Below are positions 18,776-29,159 of a stretch of DNA of 64,000 nucleotides, piece after piece. Position 1 is the stretch's first letter. Each line of letters opens with the position of its first letter. The stretch is from the NCBI RefSeq assembly GCF_047675955.1, contig NC_132909.1, forward strand, positions 47,653,431 through 47,717,430, given 5' to 3'. This DNA is from Chlorocebus sabaeus. Taxonomy: Eukaryota > Chordata > Mammalia > Primates > Cercopithecidae. The notes under the pieces are model-generated. The model ran no database searches. It saw only the letters and a program-made list of their open reading frames with translations, and was not told the origin of the DNA. The position numbers were made by a program, and so were the translations under genes.

Positions 18776-19077
18776 TTTTTTTTTTTTCTTTTTTTGAGAC
18801 GGAGTCTCGCTCCCTCGCCCAGGCTGGAGTGCAGTGGCCGGATCTCAGCTCACTGCAAGCTCCGCCTCCCGGGTTTACGCCATTCTCCTGCCTCAGCCTC
18901 CCGAGTAGCTGGGACTACAGGCGCCCGCCACCTCGCCCGGCTAGTTTTTTTGTATTTTTTAGTAGAGACGGGGTTTCACCATGTTAGCCAGGATGGTCTC
19001 AATCTCCTGACCTCGTGATCCGCCCGTCTCGGCCTCCCAAAGTGCCGGGATTACAGGCTTGAGCCACCGCGCCCGGC
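18776..19077 (-). repeat. AluY, antisense, young
   Basis: It carries a nearly intact consensus with the CACCTCGCCCGGCTAG segment. Perfect 12-base target duplications, GACAAGTGGAGT, lie at both sides, which shows a recent insertion. Confidence 0.93.
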
Positions 19078-19196
19078 AGACAAGTGGAGTGTTTTTAAAG
19101 GAAACTAATAGGGAAACAAAAAACAGCATGTCCAGGGGTAGTGATGTGAGCAAGTCTGTGGCTAATGTCATACATTGATTAAGTCAAGAAATAGAG

Positions 19197-19440
19197 GCGG
19201 GGCATGGTGGCTGACATCTGTAATCCCACTTTGGGAGGTGGAGGCTTGAGGATCGCTTGAGGCCAGGAGTTTGAGACCAGCCTGGACAATATAGCAAGTC
19301 CTCTCTATGAAAAGTTTGAAAAATTAGCTGAGTGTGGTGGCACAGGCCTGTAGTTCCAACGACAGGTTGTAGTGTTTGAGCCCAGGAGTTCGAGGCTGCA
19401 ATGAGCTATGATCGAAACCCCATCTGAAAAAAAGAAAATG
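19197..19440 (+). repeat. Alu, sense, old and internally shortened
   Basis: It begins GGCGGGGCATGGTGGCTGAC and lacks part of the right arm; it is strongly diverged. Confidence 0.8.
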
Positions 19441-19714
19441 CTAAAAACCTTCCAGTGGCTGCTTCCGGGAGGAAGGGTAGGTGTAGCCACAGATTGCTGT
19501 CTTTTTCCCTACATCTTTGTGGATGGCTGTTTAACAGGATGTATGTCTTCAGGCAAATGACTTCATCCTCGAATTTCAGGTTCATGATCTACAGGATGTG
19601 ATTATGCTACTTCGACTTAATAGGGTTGCTATACGGGTTAAGTGATGGGTGTCCCTAAAATGTTCAAGGATATGGGGAGAAGGTTGCAAAGTAGGAGGAA
19701 GAAGCTGGCTGGTG

Positions 19715-20027
19715 TTTTTTTTTTTGTTTGTTTTGTTTTTTTGAGTCCAAGTCTCGCTCTGTCCCCCAGGCTGGAGTGCAGTGGCGCAATCTCGGCTCAC
19801 TAACCCTCTGCCTCCTGGGTTCACGCCATTCTCCTGCCTCAGCCTCCCGAGTAGCTACAGGCGCCCGCCACCACGCCCGGCTAATTTTTTAATATTTGTT
19901 TGTTTGTTTAGTAGAGACGGGGTTTCACCATGTTAGCCAGGATGGTCTCGATCTCCTGACCTTGTGATCCGCCCGCCTCGGCTTCCCAAAGTGCTAGGAT
20001 TACAGGCGTAAGCCACCGCGCCCGGCC
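19715..20027 (-). repeat. AluY, antisense
   Basis: A full-length element with an impure T-rich end. The duplicated target GAAGCTGGCT is present on both sides. Confidence 0.92.
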
Positions 20028-20129
20028 AGAAGCTGGCTTCTTGCAGGGACAGCAGGGCCGCAAGGCTCTGTGACTCTAGGCCCCATCACACCCGGCCCTG
20101 TCCCACTTCCTTTTTCGGCCAGAACCCCA

Positions 20130-20882
20130 GAACCCCAGTGATTCAATAGGTCGGGTCCTCCTCGGGGGAACCAGGCCTGCCCTCTAGGAATCAGGGTATC
20201 CCCGCCTCCTTGGCCAGCTCTCGGAGCCTGGGACTCAACACCTGCCGATTGGCTGCCGGGCCAGGACCTGTCGCTTGGGCATCAGTGGCCGCCGCCGTCC
20301 AATCACAGACGTACAGGGGCGGGCGTGCGGGCCTGTTGGACCAGCAGGAGGACGGCGACCGGCCGAGGCCGCTGGACCCGCCGTTGGAATCACAGCTGGG
20401 TGAAGTCAGTGCTGCTAGGTCTTTGGAGCCAGACCGAGGGGAGGGTCGCGCGCCCCAGGGTGGGGAGCACCAGGCGGGCGTCGGCCGGGCCTCCCGAAGC
20501 CTCCTCGAGCCGTTAATACCGCCTGTGCCTCCCTCCTAGTCCTACATCTGGCATTGCCTGTTCTTCTTCTTCGGCTTCCAAGCCCGCCCGACCCGCCATA
20601 TTAGGTCCCGGCCCCGCCCTCCGTCTCATTGGCCCCCCCTACCCAGGCCGACCCTCAGCTCTTTGGCCCAGGCTCCCGCCTTCTCCGCCCAATGTTAGGC
20701 CTCACCTTCTCTAGGATCCACCCTCTCCCCGCCCACCTTCATAAGCCACACCTACCACTCCAACTCTCCTTTCTGGCTTGTAGGCCGCACCTACTCTGCA
20801 TATGCCCCGCCCCTCACTCCAGGTCCGCCCACTTAACTGAGGATCCAGGATCCCCTCCTTAAGGTTTGGGCTCGGAATTGCC
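20130..20882 (+). promoter_or_regulatory. EPHX3: EPHX3 upstream region: CCAAT, GC and CArG boxes
   Basis: Four CCAAT boxes are visible (inverted at 20248 and 20628, direct at 20299 and 20689), together with a GC box GGGGCGGGCG at 20316-20325 and a perfect CArG box CCATATTAGG at 20596-20605. Many CCCCGCCC/CCGCACC motifs continue to 20830. The region is GC-rich and TATA-less. I infer a promoter for EPHX3, whose ATG is at 21567. NF-Y, Sp/KLF and SRF are the expected binders of these motifs (established knowledge). No transcript start can be fixed from sequence alone. Confidence 0.6.
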
Positions 20883-21183
20883 TTTTTTTTTTTTTTTTCT
20901 TGTGACGGAGTTTCCCTGTTGTCACCCAGGCTGGAGTGCAGTGGCGCGATCTGAGCTCACTGCAACCTCCACGTCCCGGGTATAAGCGATTCTCCTGCCT
21001 CAGCCTCCCAAGTAACTGGGATTACAGGCGCCCACCACCACGCCCACCTAATTTTTGTATTTTTAGTAGAGACGGGGTTTCACCACATTGACCAGGCTGG
21101 TCTCGAGCTCTTGACCACAGGTGATCCGCCCGCCTCGGCCTACCAAAGTGCTGGGCTTACAGGCATGAGCCACTGCGCCCGGG
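20883..21183 (-). repeat. Alu, antisense, inside the EPHX3 upstream region
   Basis: A full-length Alu flanked by TCGGAATTGCCTT on both sides. It separates the CCAAT/CArG part of the upstream region from the CpG island next to the first coding exon. Confidence 0.92.
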
Positions 21184-21566
21184 TCGGAATTGCCTTCTTT
21201 AGACCCTCGCCCACCTGCTGCTGAGTCCTCCTGGGCCCCGCCCCAGTCCTAAGCCCCGCACACGCCCTGCTAGGCCCCGCCCATTTCTTTCCCCCCTTTC
21301 CAACCCGTTCCTCCCCAGCCTCTGCACCCTACCCTTATTTCCTGTCCCTGTCGCGCCCAGGTGTTTACCTGGCACTCAGGTGAGTCGTGCGCTCCGGAGG
21401 TTTCGGTCGGAGCCGCCTGCCTCTTCCCTCAGCGCGTCCCACAAACCCCGACGGCACGGAGGGGCCCCAGGCCAAAGGCGGTGGGCCCCTGAGCCCTGAC
21501 ACCGCCTCGCCACTGCTGCAGGTGACCCCGGCCGGCAGCGCCGCCGTGGTCCCGGAGCGCAGCGAC
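21184..21566 (+). promoter_or_regulatory. EPHX3: EPHX3 proximal CpG island and 5' UTR
   Basis: CpG-rich sequence with GGCCCCGCCC boxes (about 21232-21285) runs into the coding exon; the CpG-dense part is about 21370-21960. CAG|GTGAGT at 21377-21385 is a near-perfect splice donor and CTGCTGCAG at 21521 could be an acceptor, so a 5' UTR intron is possible. Confidence 0.6.
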
Positions 21567-21809
21567 ATGCCCGAGCTGGTGGTAACCGCGCTGCTGGCGC
21601 CGTCGCGCCTGTCGCTGAAGCTGCTGCGCGCCTTCATGTGGAGCCTGGTGTTCTCGGTGGCGCTGGTGGCCGCGGCGGTCTACGGCTGCATAGCGTTCAC
21701 GCACGTGCTGTGCCGGCCCCGGCGCGGCTGCTGTGGACGCCGTCGGAGCGCGTGCCCCGCCTGCCTGAGCGACCCCTCGCTGGGCGAGCACGGTTTCCTG
21801 ACCCTCCAG
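21567..21809 (+). CDS. EPHX3: EPHX3 exon 1, coding part
   Basis: 81 codons covering the N-terminal cytosolic stub, the membrane anchor and an Arg/Cys-rich segment (RPRRGCCGRRRS). Phase 0 end, donor GTGATC, within the CpG island. Confidence 0.95.
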
Positions 21810-24800
21810 GTGATCGCACGGGGGCGCTATCGGGGCTGCGGGGTCGCGTGGGGTCGAGACGGTTCAAGCCTAGGGAGGGAGGGTTCCTCAGGCTTCAGGC
21901 CGTGCCCTCCCCCTAGAGCTCGGGCCTGCGTCTGCACTATGTCTCGGCTGGACAAGGCAACGGACCCCTCATGCTGTTTCTGCACGGCTTCCCTGAGAAC
22001 TGGTACGTCTGGGGCCCAGGGGCCTGAGGCGCACGGGACTCGGGGGCAGGTGGAGCTTGGGTTCCCAAGAGGCAGTGGGGAGGGCTGCGTAGATCGGGAC
22101 AAGCTGAACATAGATGGGGACAGGGGTACTGGCCAGCATACCCAGGATCCCTAGGCCCTGAAGGGACAGGACAAAGGGGTACTGAGGTTGATTGAGGCTC
22201 CCTGGATTCAGGGTGTAGTTGGCTTCAGCCTCAGCCTCTGCCTCTGCCTTTGCCTGGGATTCCCCATCCTCCTTTTAGGGGAAGTTTAGAGCAGGAAGGA
22301 GGGGTTGCCAATGGTCGCTGATGGGCGTAGGGTGCAGGTGCAACCTGAGGGCCCTGACTCAGCCTCTCTCCCCCACCCGCCTGGCAGGTTCTCCTGGCGT
22401 TACCAGCTCCGGGAGTTCCAGAGCCGCTTCCATGTTGTGGCTGTGGATTTGCGAGGTTACGGCCCCTCAGATGCACCCCGGGATGTGGACTGCTACACGA
22501 TCGACCTGTTGCTGGTGGACATCAAGGATGTCATCCTAGGCCTGGGTGCAGACATACCCCCATCCTAGGCGTGGCCTCCCTCATCCTGCACACACACATA
22601 CCCCCACTTTCTCCTTGCTGGAAACTACTTCCCCCACCCCTGCTTCAGTCCTACCTGGCACCTCACTTATGCCAGCTCCTTGGATTCCCACAGGTTACTC
22701 CAAGTGCATCCTTGTGGCCCATGACTGGGGTGCCCTCCTTGCCTGGCATTTCTCCATCTACTACCCATCCCTGGTCGAGCGGATGGTTGTGGTCAGTGGT
22801 GCCCCCATGTCGGTGTACCAAGGTGTGTGTGGGAGTCCGGGACACTGGGATGTACTTGTGTGCAAGGGGGCAGGTACATGTGTATGTGTTTGCAATTCTC
22901 TGTATACCTGTCAACACATCAGGGGCCAAGGGTGCAGCGATCAACCCAGGTCCCTTCCGTTGTGGAACTCGTCATTCGGAAATTAATGACACGCCAGACC
23001 CAGTGGCTCACACCTGTAATCCGAGCCCTCTGGGCCGCTGAGGTGGGAGGATCACTTGAGGTCAGGAGTTCAAGACCAGTCTGGTCAACATAGCAAGACC
23101 CCAACTGTCTCTACAAAAAAAAAAAAAAAAAAAAAAATTGTCATTGGTGGTGCATGCCTGTAGTCCCAGCTACTCGGGAGGCTGATGCAGGGGAATTTCC
23201 TGAACCAGGGAGGTGGAGGTTGCAGTGAGCTGAAATCATGCCATTGCACTCCAGCCTAGGCAACAAGAGCAAAACTCTGTCTCAAAAAATAAATATATAA
23301 AATAAAATATGGTCAGGCATGGTGGCTCCCGCCTGTAATCCCTGCACTTTGGGAGGCCAAGACTGGTGGATCGCTTGAGCCCAGAAGTTCAAGACGAGCC
23401 TGGCCAACATGGTGAAACCCTGTCTCTACCAAAAATACAAAAAAGTCAGCCGGGCATGGTGGCGCACACCTGTAGTCTCAGCTACTCGGGAGGCTGAGGC
23501 AAGAGCATCGCTTGAACCTGAGAATTGGAGGTTGCAGTGAGCCAAGATCGCACCACTGCACTCCAGCCTGGACGACAGAGTAAGACTCTGTCTCAAAAAT
23601 AAAATAAAATAAAATAAAAATCAATCACAATACACTTAGGACTAATCCACATTTTTTTTTTTTTTTTTTGAGACGGAGTCTCGCTCTGTCGCCCAGGCTG
23701 GAGTGCAGTGGCCGGATCTCAGCTCACTGCAAACTCTGCCTCCCAGGTTTACGCCATTCTCCTGCCTCAGCCTCCCGAGTAGCTGGGATTACAGGCGCCC
23801 GCCAACTCACCCAGTTAGTTTTTTGTATTTTTAGTAGAAACGGGGTTTCACCGTGTTAGCCAGGATGGTCTCGATCTCCTGACCTCGTGATCCACCCGTC
23901 TCGGCCTCCCAAAGTGCTGGGATTACAGGCTTGAGCCACCGCGCCCGGCCATCCACATTTTTTTATAGCATTTACAGTAACAAGGAACGTGCACACAGTA
24001 ACCTACTTAAGGCTCCTGGGCTTATGAAGGTTGTGTTATCCCCATGTTCCAGCTGGAGGAAACTGAGGCTGGGGAGATTAACAATGTCTATCATATCACC
24101 TGATGTTAATACTCAGCATTGTGGTCATAACTGTGCTCTCTCTCTTTCTCTCTCTTGTTGTTGTTGGTTTTTTTTTTTTTTTTTTTTTTTTGAGACAGAA
24201 TCTTGCTCTGTCGCCAGGCTGGAGTGCAGTGGTGTGATCTCAGCTCACTGCAACCTCCGCCTCCCAGGTTCAAGTGATTCCCCTGCCTCAGCCTCCCAAG
24301 TAGCTGGAATTACAGTCCACCACGCCAGGCTAATTTTTTGTATTTTAGTAGAGACGGGGTTTCACCATGTTGGCCAAGATGGTCTCAATCTCCTGACCTC
24401 ATGATCTTCCCAAAGTGCTGGAATTACAGGCGTGAGCCACCATGCCCAGCCACTTTTTTTTTCTTGAGATGGAGTCTCGCTCTGTGCAGTGCAGTGGCGC
24501 AATGTCAGCTCACGGCAACCTCCACTCACGGCAACCTCCGCCTCTCAGGTTCAAGTGATTCTGTTGCCTCAGCCTCCTCAGTAGCTGAAACTACAGATGT
24601 GTGCCACCATACCCGGCTAATTATTTTGTATTTTTAGTAGAGACGGGATTTCACCATGTTGGCCAGGCTGGTCTTGAACTCCCGGGCTCAAGCGATCTGC
24701 TGGCCTCGGCCTCCCAAAGTGCTGGGATTACAGGAGTGAGCCACCACACCTAGCAACTTCTACCTCCTGGGTTCAAGTGACTCTCTTTCCTTAGCCTCCA

Positions 24801-26067
24801 GAGTAGCGGGGACTACAGACATGTGCCACCATGCCCGGCTAATTTTTGTACTTTTAGTGGCGATGGGGTTTCATTATGTTGCCCAGGTTAGTGTCTAACT
24901 CCTGACCTCAAGAGATCTACCCGCCTTGACCTCCCAAAGTGCTGGGATTACAGGCATGAGCCACCGCACCCGGCATATATATATATATATATTTTTTTTT
25001 GTAGATACAAGGGTCTCCTTAAGTTGCTTAGGATGAACAGGGAGTTGTGTCTGTCTCATTCACTGCTGTATCTAGAACAAGGCCTGGCATGCAGTAGTTG
25101 CTCAATAAGTGTTAGCTGAATAAAGCAGAAGAAACGCACCCTGGCCTGGGCAGGGGAAGCACACCAGTGGATATGGGGGTTCCCAGGAGATGCCCCCATC
25201 CTGTGGATAGTGAAACATGGCAGGAGGGAATGTAGCTGGTGCCCACGCCAGGAGGGGTGTCTGGTACCTTCACAGACCCAGGCAGGCAGCAGTGGCATTC
25301 CTGAGGCTTGTGTGCCTGACCTGGGTGTGTGTAGGGGTGCAGGTGTGTGGGGCCATCCCAGGGGCAGGCCTTACATCTGTCCCCTAACCTTTCCATCCCA
25401 GACTATTCCCTGCACCACATCAGCCAATTCTTCCGTTCCCACTACATGTTCCTGTTCCAGCTGCCCTGGCTGCCCGAGAAGCTGCTGTCTATGTCTGACT
25501 TCCAGGTACAGAGGGTACCGGTTGAAGGGAGGAGGGAAGCAGGTCAGGGCTGGGCAGACTGGGCACCGAAGCCAGAGTCCTGCTTTGTACCTAGATTCTG
25601 AAGACCACCCTCACCCACCACAAGACAGGCATCCCACGCTTGACCCCCAACGAGCTCGAGGCCTTCCTTTATAACTTCTCTCAGCCTGGTGGCCTCACTG
25701 GGCCCCTTAACTACTACCGAAACCTCTTCAGGTAAGACCAGATGCCAAGCATGATGAACTCAGGAGATTTGCAGGGGCTGGGCAGGGGTGGGAGGCAGCC
25801 ATCCTTCTGCCTGTCTGTCTGTCTGTCTGTCCTGGCCACAGGAACTTCCCCTTGGAACCCCAGGAGCTGGCCACACCCACATTGCTGCTGTGGGGGGAGA
25901 AGGACACTTACTTGGAGCAGGGGCTGGTGGAAGCCATCAGCAGCCGCTTTGTGCCAGGCCGCTTGGAGGCCCACATCCTGCCAGGCATGGGGCATTGGAT
26001 CCCACAGAGCAACCCCCAGGAGATGCACCAGTACGTGTGGGCCTTCTTGCAAGACCTGCTGGACTAG
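21567..26067 (+). CDS. EPHX3: EPHX3, epoxide hydrolase 3 (spliced, complete)
   Basis: Join 21567-21809, 21917-22002, 22388-22545, 22694-22822, 25402-25505, 25595-25731, 25842-26067, giving 360 residues, the usual length. EPHX3 (ABHD9) is an alpha/beta-hydrolase-fold epoxide hydrolase that converts lipid epoxides, including linoleate and arachidonate epoxides, to diols. It acts at the ER membrane and is notable in skin and upper airway epithelium. A hydrophobic anchor lies at residues 22-42. Visible motifs are HGFPENW (104-110, oxyanion hole), nucleophile Asp173 in AHDWG, lid tyrosines Tyr220 and Tyr281, acid Asp307 in GEKD and base His337 in GHW. All are intact, so the enzyme should be active. 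The ATG at 21567 matches the known N-terminus MPELVVTALLAP. Every intron is GT-AG. Confidence 0.97.
21917..22002 (+). CDS. EPHX3: EPHX3 exon 2
   Basis: 86 bp, residues 82-109 plus two bases of Trp110. It holds the first strand and the HGFP oxyanion motif. Donor GTACGT. Confidence 0.95.
22003..22387 (+). other. EPHX3: EPHX3 intron 2
   Basis: 385 bp, GTACGT...GGCAG. A short hexanucleotide-like run of GCCTCT units lies near 22225-22255; nothing else is seen. Confidence 0.85.
22388..22545 (+). CDS. EPHX3: EPHX3 exon 3
   Basis: 158 bp, residues 111-162 with split codons at both ends. It encodes VVAVDLRGYGPSDAP, the classic RGYGxS hydrolase motif. Confidence 0.95.
22694..22822 (+). CDS. EPHX3: EPHX3 exon 4
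   Basis: 129 bp, residues 164-205. It holds the nucleophile elbow ILVAHDWGALLAW with Asp173. Donor GTGTGT. Confidence 0.95.
22993..23620 (+). repeat. Two tandem sense Alus
   Basis: 22993-23309 and 23311-23620. Their tails have mutated into A/T-rich (AAATA-type) and (AAAAT)n repeats. Confidence 0.88.
23652..23950 (-). repeat. AluY, antisense
   Basis: Near-consensus, with the duplicated target ATCCACATTTTT on both sides. Confidence 0.92.
24166..24974 (-). repeat. Three antisense Alus in a row
   Basis: 24166-24451 (right part shortened), 24453-24754 (with an internal repeated CAACCTCC segment) and 24755-24974 (lacks its T-rich end). All lie in EPHX3 intron 4. Confidence 0.85.
24975..24992. 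repeat. (AT)9 microsatellite
   Basis: Pure AT dinucleotides followed by a T run. Confidence 0.9.
25030..25130 (+). repeat. L2/MIR-type 3' end fragment
   Basis: It reads like the common consensus: CTCATTCACTGCTGTATC, GGCCTGGCATGCAGTAG and CTCAATAAGTGTTAGCTGAA. It is old. Confidence 0.6.
25402..25505 (+). CDS. EPHX3: EPHX3 exon 5
   Basis: 104 bp, residues 207-240. It encodes lid-domain helices with Tyr220 (RSHYMFLFQLP). Confidence 0.95.
25595..25731 (+). CDS. EPHX3: EPHX3 exon 6
   Basis: 137 bp, residues 241-285. It contains PLNYYRNLF with the second lid tyrosine Tyr281. The acceptor is TACCTAG. Confidence 0.95.
25842..26067 (+). CDS. EPHX3: EPHX3 exon 7, coding part
   Basis: 226 bp, residues 287-360 and TAG. 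It holds Asp307 (WGEKD) and His337 (GMGHW). The acceptor pyrimidine tract is a (CTGT)n repeat. Confidence 0.96.
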
Positions 26068-26560
26068 TGGCCCTTGCTGGCCTGCCCAGGAGGCATGGAT
26101 ACTTAGGAAGGAACACACATATCTGCCTGTGCCTGGAAGTCCATACAATGTCCATACATGGGTGGACTCTTGAATCACTCATACGTATGGGACTCCTGGA
26201 TCTCACACAGGTACACCTATGGGTGCCTTGGGACACACTAACCCCTGTACTCACAGGCATGGATGCATGCATGTGTAACAAGCACTTTGACCCTGGGAAC
26301 TGGGTATACCTCTCCTCCAGTGGAGCTAGATGCCAAGGGGCCTCACTCTGCTCTTTGCCAAAGTCGGTTCTCTGACATAGCTGCACAAACCTTAAACCCT
26401 GACCTTCCTGTCCCCGCCTTCCACCTCCTACCTGGGTCTTCAGCTCAGTGCTACTCTAAATACGATACTGCTGACTGCATTTGGCTACTTCAAGTTAAAT
26501 GTATGTTAATTGAAATGAAATACAATGAAAATGCAGTACTCAGTCACACCAGCTGTATTT
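26068..26560 (+). other. EPHX3: EPHX3 3' UTR and downstream unique sequence
   Basis: Unique sequence follows the TAG. I find no AATAAA or ATTAAA before the Alu at 26561, so the cleavage site must use a variant hexamer or lie elsewhere. Confidence 0.6.
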
Positions 26561-26861
26561 CTTTTTTTTTTTCCCTTGAGACGGAGTCTTGCTCTGTTGC
26601 CCAGGCTGGATGGAGTGCAATGGATGCAGTCTCAGCTCACTGCAGCCTCCACCTCCCGGGTTCCAGCGATTCTTGTGCCTCAGCCTCTCGAGTAGCTGCG
26701 ACTACAGGTGCGTCACCAGGCCTGACTAATTTTTGTATTTTCAGTAGAGATGGGGTTTCACCATGTTGGCCAGGCTGGTCTCGAACTGCTGATCTCAAGT
26801 GATCTGCCCACCTTGGCCTCCCACAGTGCTGGGATTACAGGCGTGAGCCACTGTGCCTGTC
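26561..26861 (-). repeat. Alu, antisense
   Basis: Flanked by the 16-base duplication CACACCAGCTGTATTT. It contains a small tandem error (GGCTGGATGGAGTGCAATGG). Confidence 0.92.
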
Positions 26862-26961
26862 CACACCAGCTGTATTTCACGTGCTTAATTGCCACATCAG
26901 TGAAGAAAGTTCTATGTGGCAGCGCTGATGAGGGTAATCCTAGCTTAGGAGCAGGGGTCAG

Positions 26962-27260
26962 GGCCAGCCGCAGTGGCTCAAACCTGTAATCCCAGCACTT
27001 TGGGAGGCCGAGGTGGGCAGATCACGAAGTCAGGAGATCGAGACCATCCTGGCTAACATGGTGAAACACTGTCTCTACTAAAAATACAAAAAATTAGCCA
27101 GGCGTGGTGGCGAGTGCCTGTAGTCCCAGCTACTCAGGAGGCTGAGGCAGGAGAATGGCATGAATCCAGAAGGCAGAGCTTGCAGTGAGCCGAGATTGCG
27201 CCACTGCACTTCAGCCTGGCAACAGAGGGAGACTCCGTCTCAAAAAAAAAAAAAAAAAAA
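26962..27260 (+). repeat. Alu, sense
   Basis: Full length, with 19 A at the end; GAGCAGGGG is duplicated on both sides. Confidence 0.92.
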
Positions 27261-27838
27261 GAGCAGGGGGCCTCCCTGCCTGGCCCCTGGCAGCCTCCCC
27301 AAGGGCAGACCCTCATGAGCAGGCAGATGGGTGTGCAGATTCCTCTCCAGCCAGTCGCAGGAGAGCTCCCGCAAGCCCTTTCCCTCGCACCCCCGTCATG
27401 ACCCTAGGCTTGGTCAGGTCAAGTTCTCTTGCCCTGGCCTGGGCTGGCCTGCCTCAGATCCCTGGGAAAACAGCTCTTGTCTCTGTTAGGACAAGTGAGA
27501 TTCTGGATTCAGGGCAGGAAGGGACCAGCTCCCAGAACGGCCATCTGGGATCTGAGGCCTGCCTCTCCAGCTCCTGGAAACTTCTGCTCCAAATTAGCCA
27601 CAGTTTCCGCTGACTCTGGAGCCCTCTGGGGTGGGGGTTACATGTGGAGGGTGTGTCATCCAGCCCCAGGCTGACCGTAGCATCAGTTTGTACCTCCGTG
27701 GCTTGTGCCTGGCTTTTGGGGGACGTTACCATCATCACCTGTACCATGAGGACCGAGGGGCCCTGAGAAATACATTCTCCTGTCTCTGAGATGGGCCTGC
27801 CTGCTGGTCATCCGCCTCCCTTATCCCCAGCACAACAT

Positions 27839-27840
<2 letters not shown>
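27261..27840. other. Unique intergenic sequence
   Basis: GC-rich, with no repeat or coding signal that I can support. Confidence 0.6.
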
Positions 27841-27889
<49 letters not shown>

Positions 27890-28172
27890 TGTGTGTGAGA
27901 TGGTGTCTTGCTCTGTTGCCCAGGCTGGAGTGCAATGGCGCGATCTCGGCTCACTGCAACCGCCTCCCGGGCTCAAGCGATTCTCCTGTCTCTACCTCCT
28001 GAGCAGCTGGGATTACAGGCGCCTGCCACCACACCCAGCTAATTTTTGTATTTTTAGCGGAGATGGGGTTTCACCATGTTGTCCAGGCTGCTCTCGAATT
28101 CCTGACCTCATAATCCGCCTACCTCGGCCTCCCAAAGTGCTGGGACTACAGGCGTGAGCCACTGCGCCCAGC
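27841..28172 (-). repeat. (TG)24 microsatellite fused to an antisense Alu
   Basis: (TG)24 at 27841-27888 sits exactly where the Alu's T-rich end should be. The Alu body is 27898-28172. CAGCACAACATC occurs just before the TG run and again after the Alu, so the microsatellite lies within the inserted element. Confidence 0.9.
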
Positions 28173-28321
28173 ACAACATCATTTTACTCAACATAGATAC
28201 CAGGTGGTGTTATAGGTCCTAGTGATAGAGTGTAAGCCAGAAAGAGTTTAAGGAGGAGAGAGCTGACAGGACTCAGGGAAGGCTTCACTGAAGACCAGCA
28301 GGTGGGACCCTAGCTGGGGGA

Positions 28322-28494
28322 TGCACTTTTTTATTGTTGTTTTGAGACAGGGTCTCACTCTGTTGCCCAGGCTGGAATGCAGTGGTGTGATCTTAGCTCA
28401 CAGTAGCCTACACCTCCTGGGCTCAATCAATCCTCCTGCTTCAGCTTCTGGAGTAGCTGGGACTATACGGGCATGCCACTATGCCAGGCTAATT

Positions 28495-28541
<47 letters not shown>

Positions 28542-28920
28542 TTTTTTGAGAATGGAGGCTTGCTCTGTTGCCCAGACTGGAGTGCAGTGGCATGATCTCA
28601 GCTCACTGCAACCTCCACCTCCTGGGTTCAAGCGATTCTCCTGCCTCAGCCTCCCCAGTAGCTAGGATTACAGGCGCATGCCACCACACCTGGCTAATTT
28701 TTGTAATTTTAGTAGAGACGGGGTTTCGCCATGTTGGCCAGGCTGATCTCGAACGCCTGACCTCAAGCAATCCACCTGCCTCGGCCTCCCAAAAATTTTT
28801 TATAGAGACAGATGTCTCACTATGCTGCACATGGTGGTCTCAAACTCCTCGGCTCAAGTGATCCTCCCACCTCGGCCTCCCAAAGTGCCGGGATTGCAGG
28901 CATGAGCCACCGTGCCCGTC
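28322..28920 (-). repeat. Alu inserted in Alu, with (TTTA)n
   Basis: The outer antisense Alu is flanked by GGGATGCACTTTTTT on both sides. A second antisense Alu (about 28495-28795) with a (TTTA)n end at 28492-28543 interrupts it after CTAATTTT. The inner copy lacks its 5' end. Confidence 0.85.
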
Positions 28921-29159
28921 TTGGGATGCACTTTTTTGGGAAGCGGGAAGTAGTGACTAGGAAGGTCCCAGGCGGGAAGAAGCTTGGGTCATTGAAGTCA
29001 CAACACGCAGGCCAGGGGCTTGCTAAGGCAGAGTGAGCGAGGAGGCTTCAGAGAAGAGGCCACATAGCCAGACCGCCAGGGGCTGCGAGGAGCTTGGATT
29101 CTCAAGGGGAGCCAGGGGAGGGTTTTCAGCAGGGGAGGGACATGGCTTGCATTTTGAAG

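Larger units (their letters stand above)
22823..25401 (+). other. EPHX3: EPHX3 intron 4, Alu-rich
   Basis: 2579 bp, about three quarters Alu: two sense and four antisense elements plus an (AT)9 and an old L2/MIR-type 3' end. Unique sequence remains only next to the exons. By contrast, introns 1, 3, 5 and 6 are 89-148 bp. Confidence 0.9.

Noticed and set aside
24975..24992. AT repeat as a TATA promoter in EPHX3 intron 4
   Set aside because: It is the microsatellite edge between an Alu and an old L2/MIR piece with no other promoter signals.
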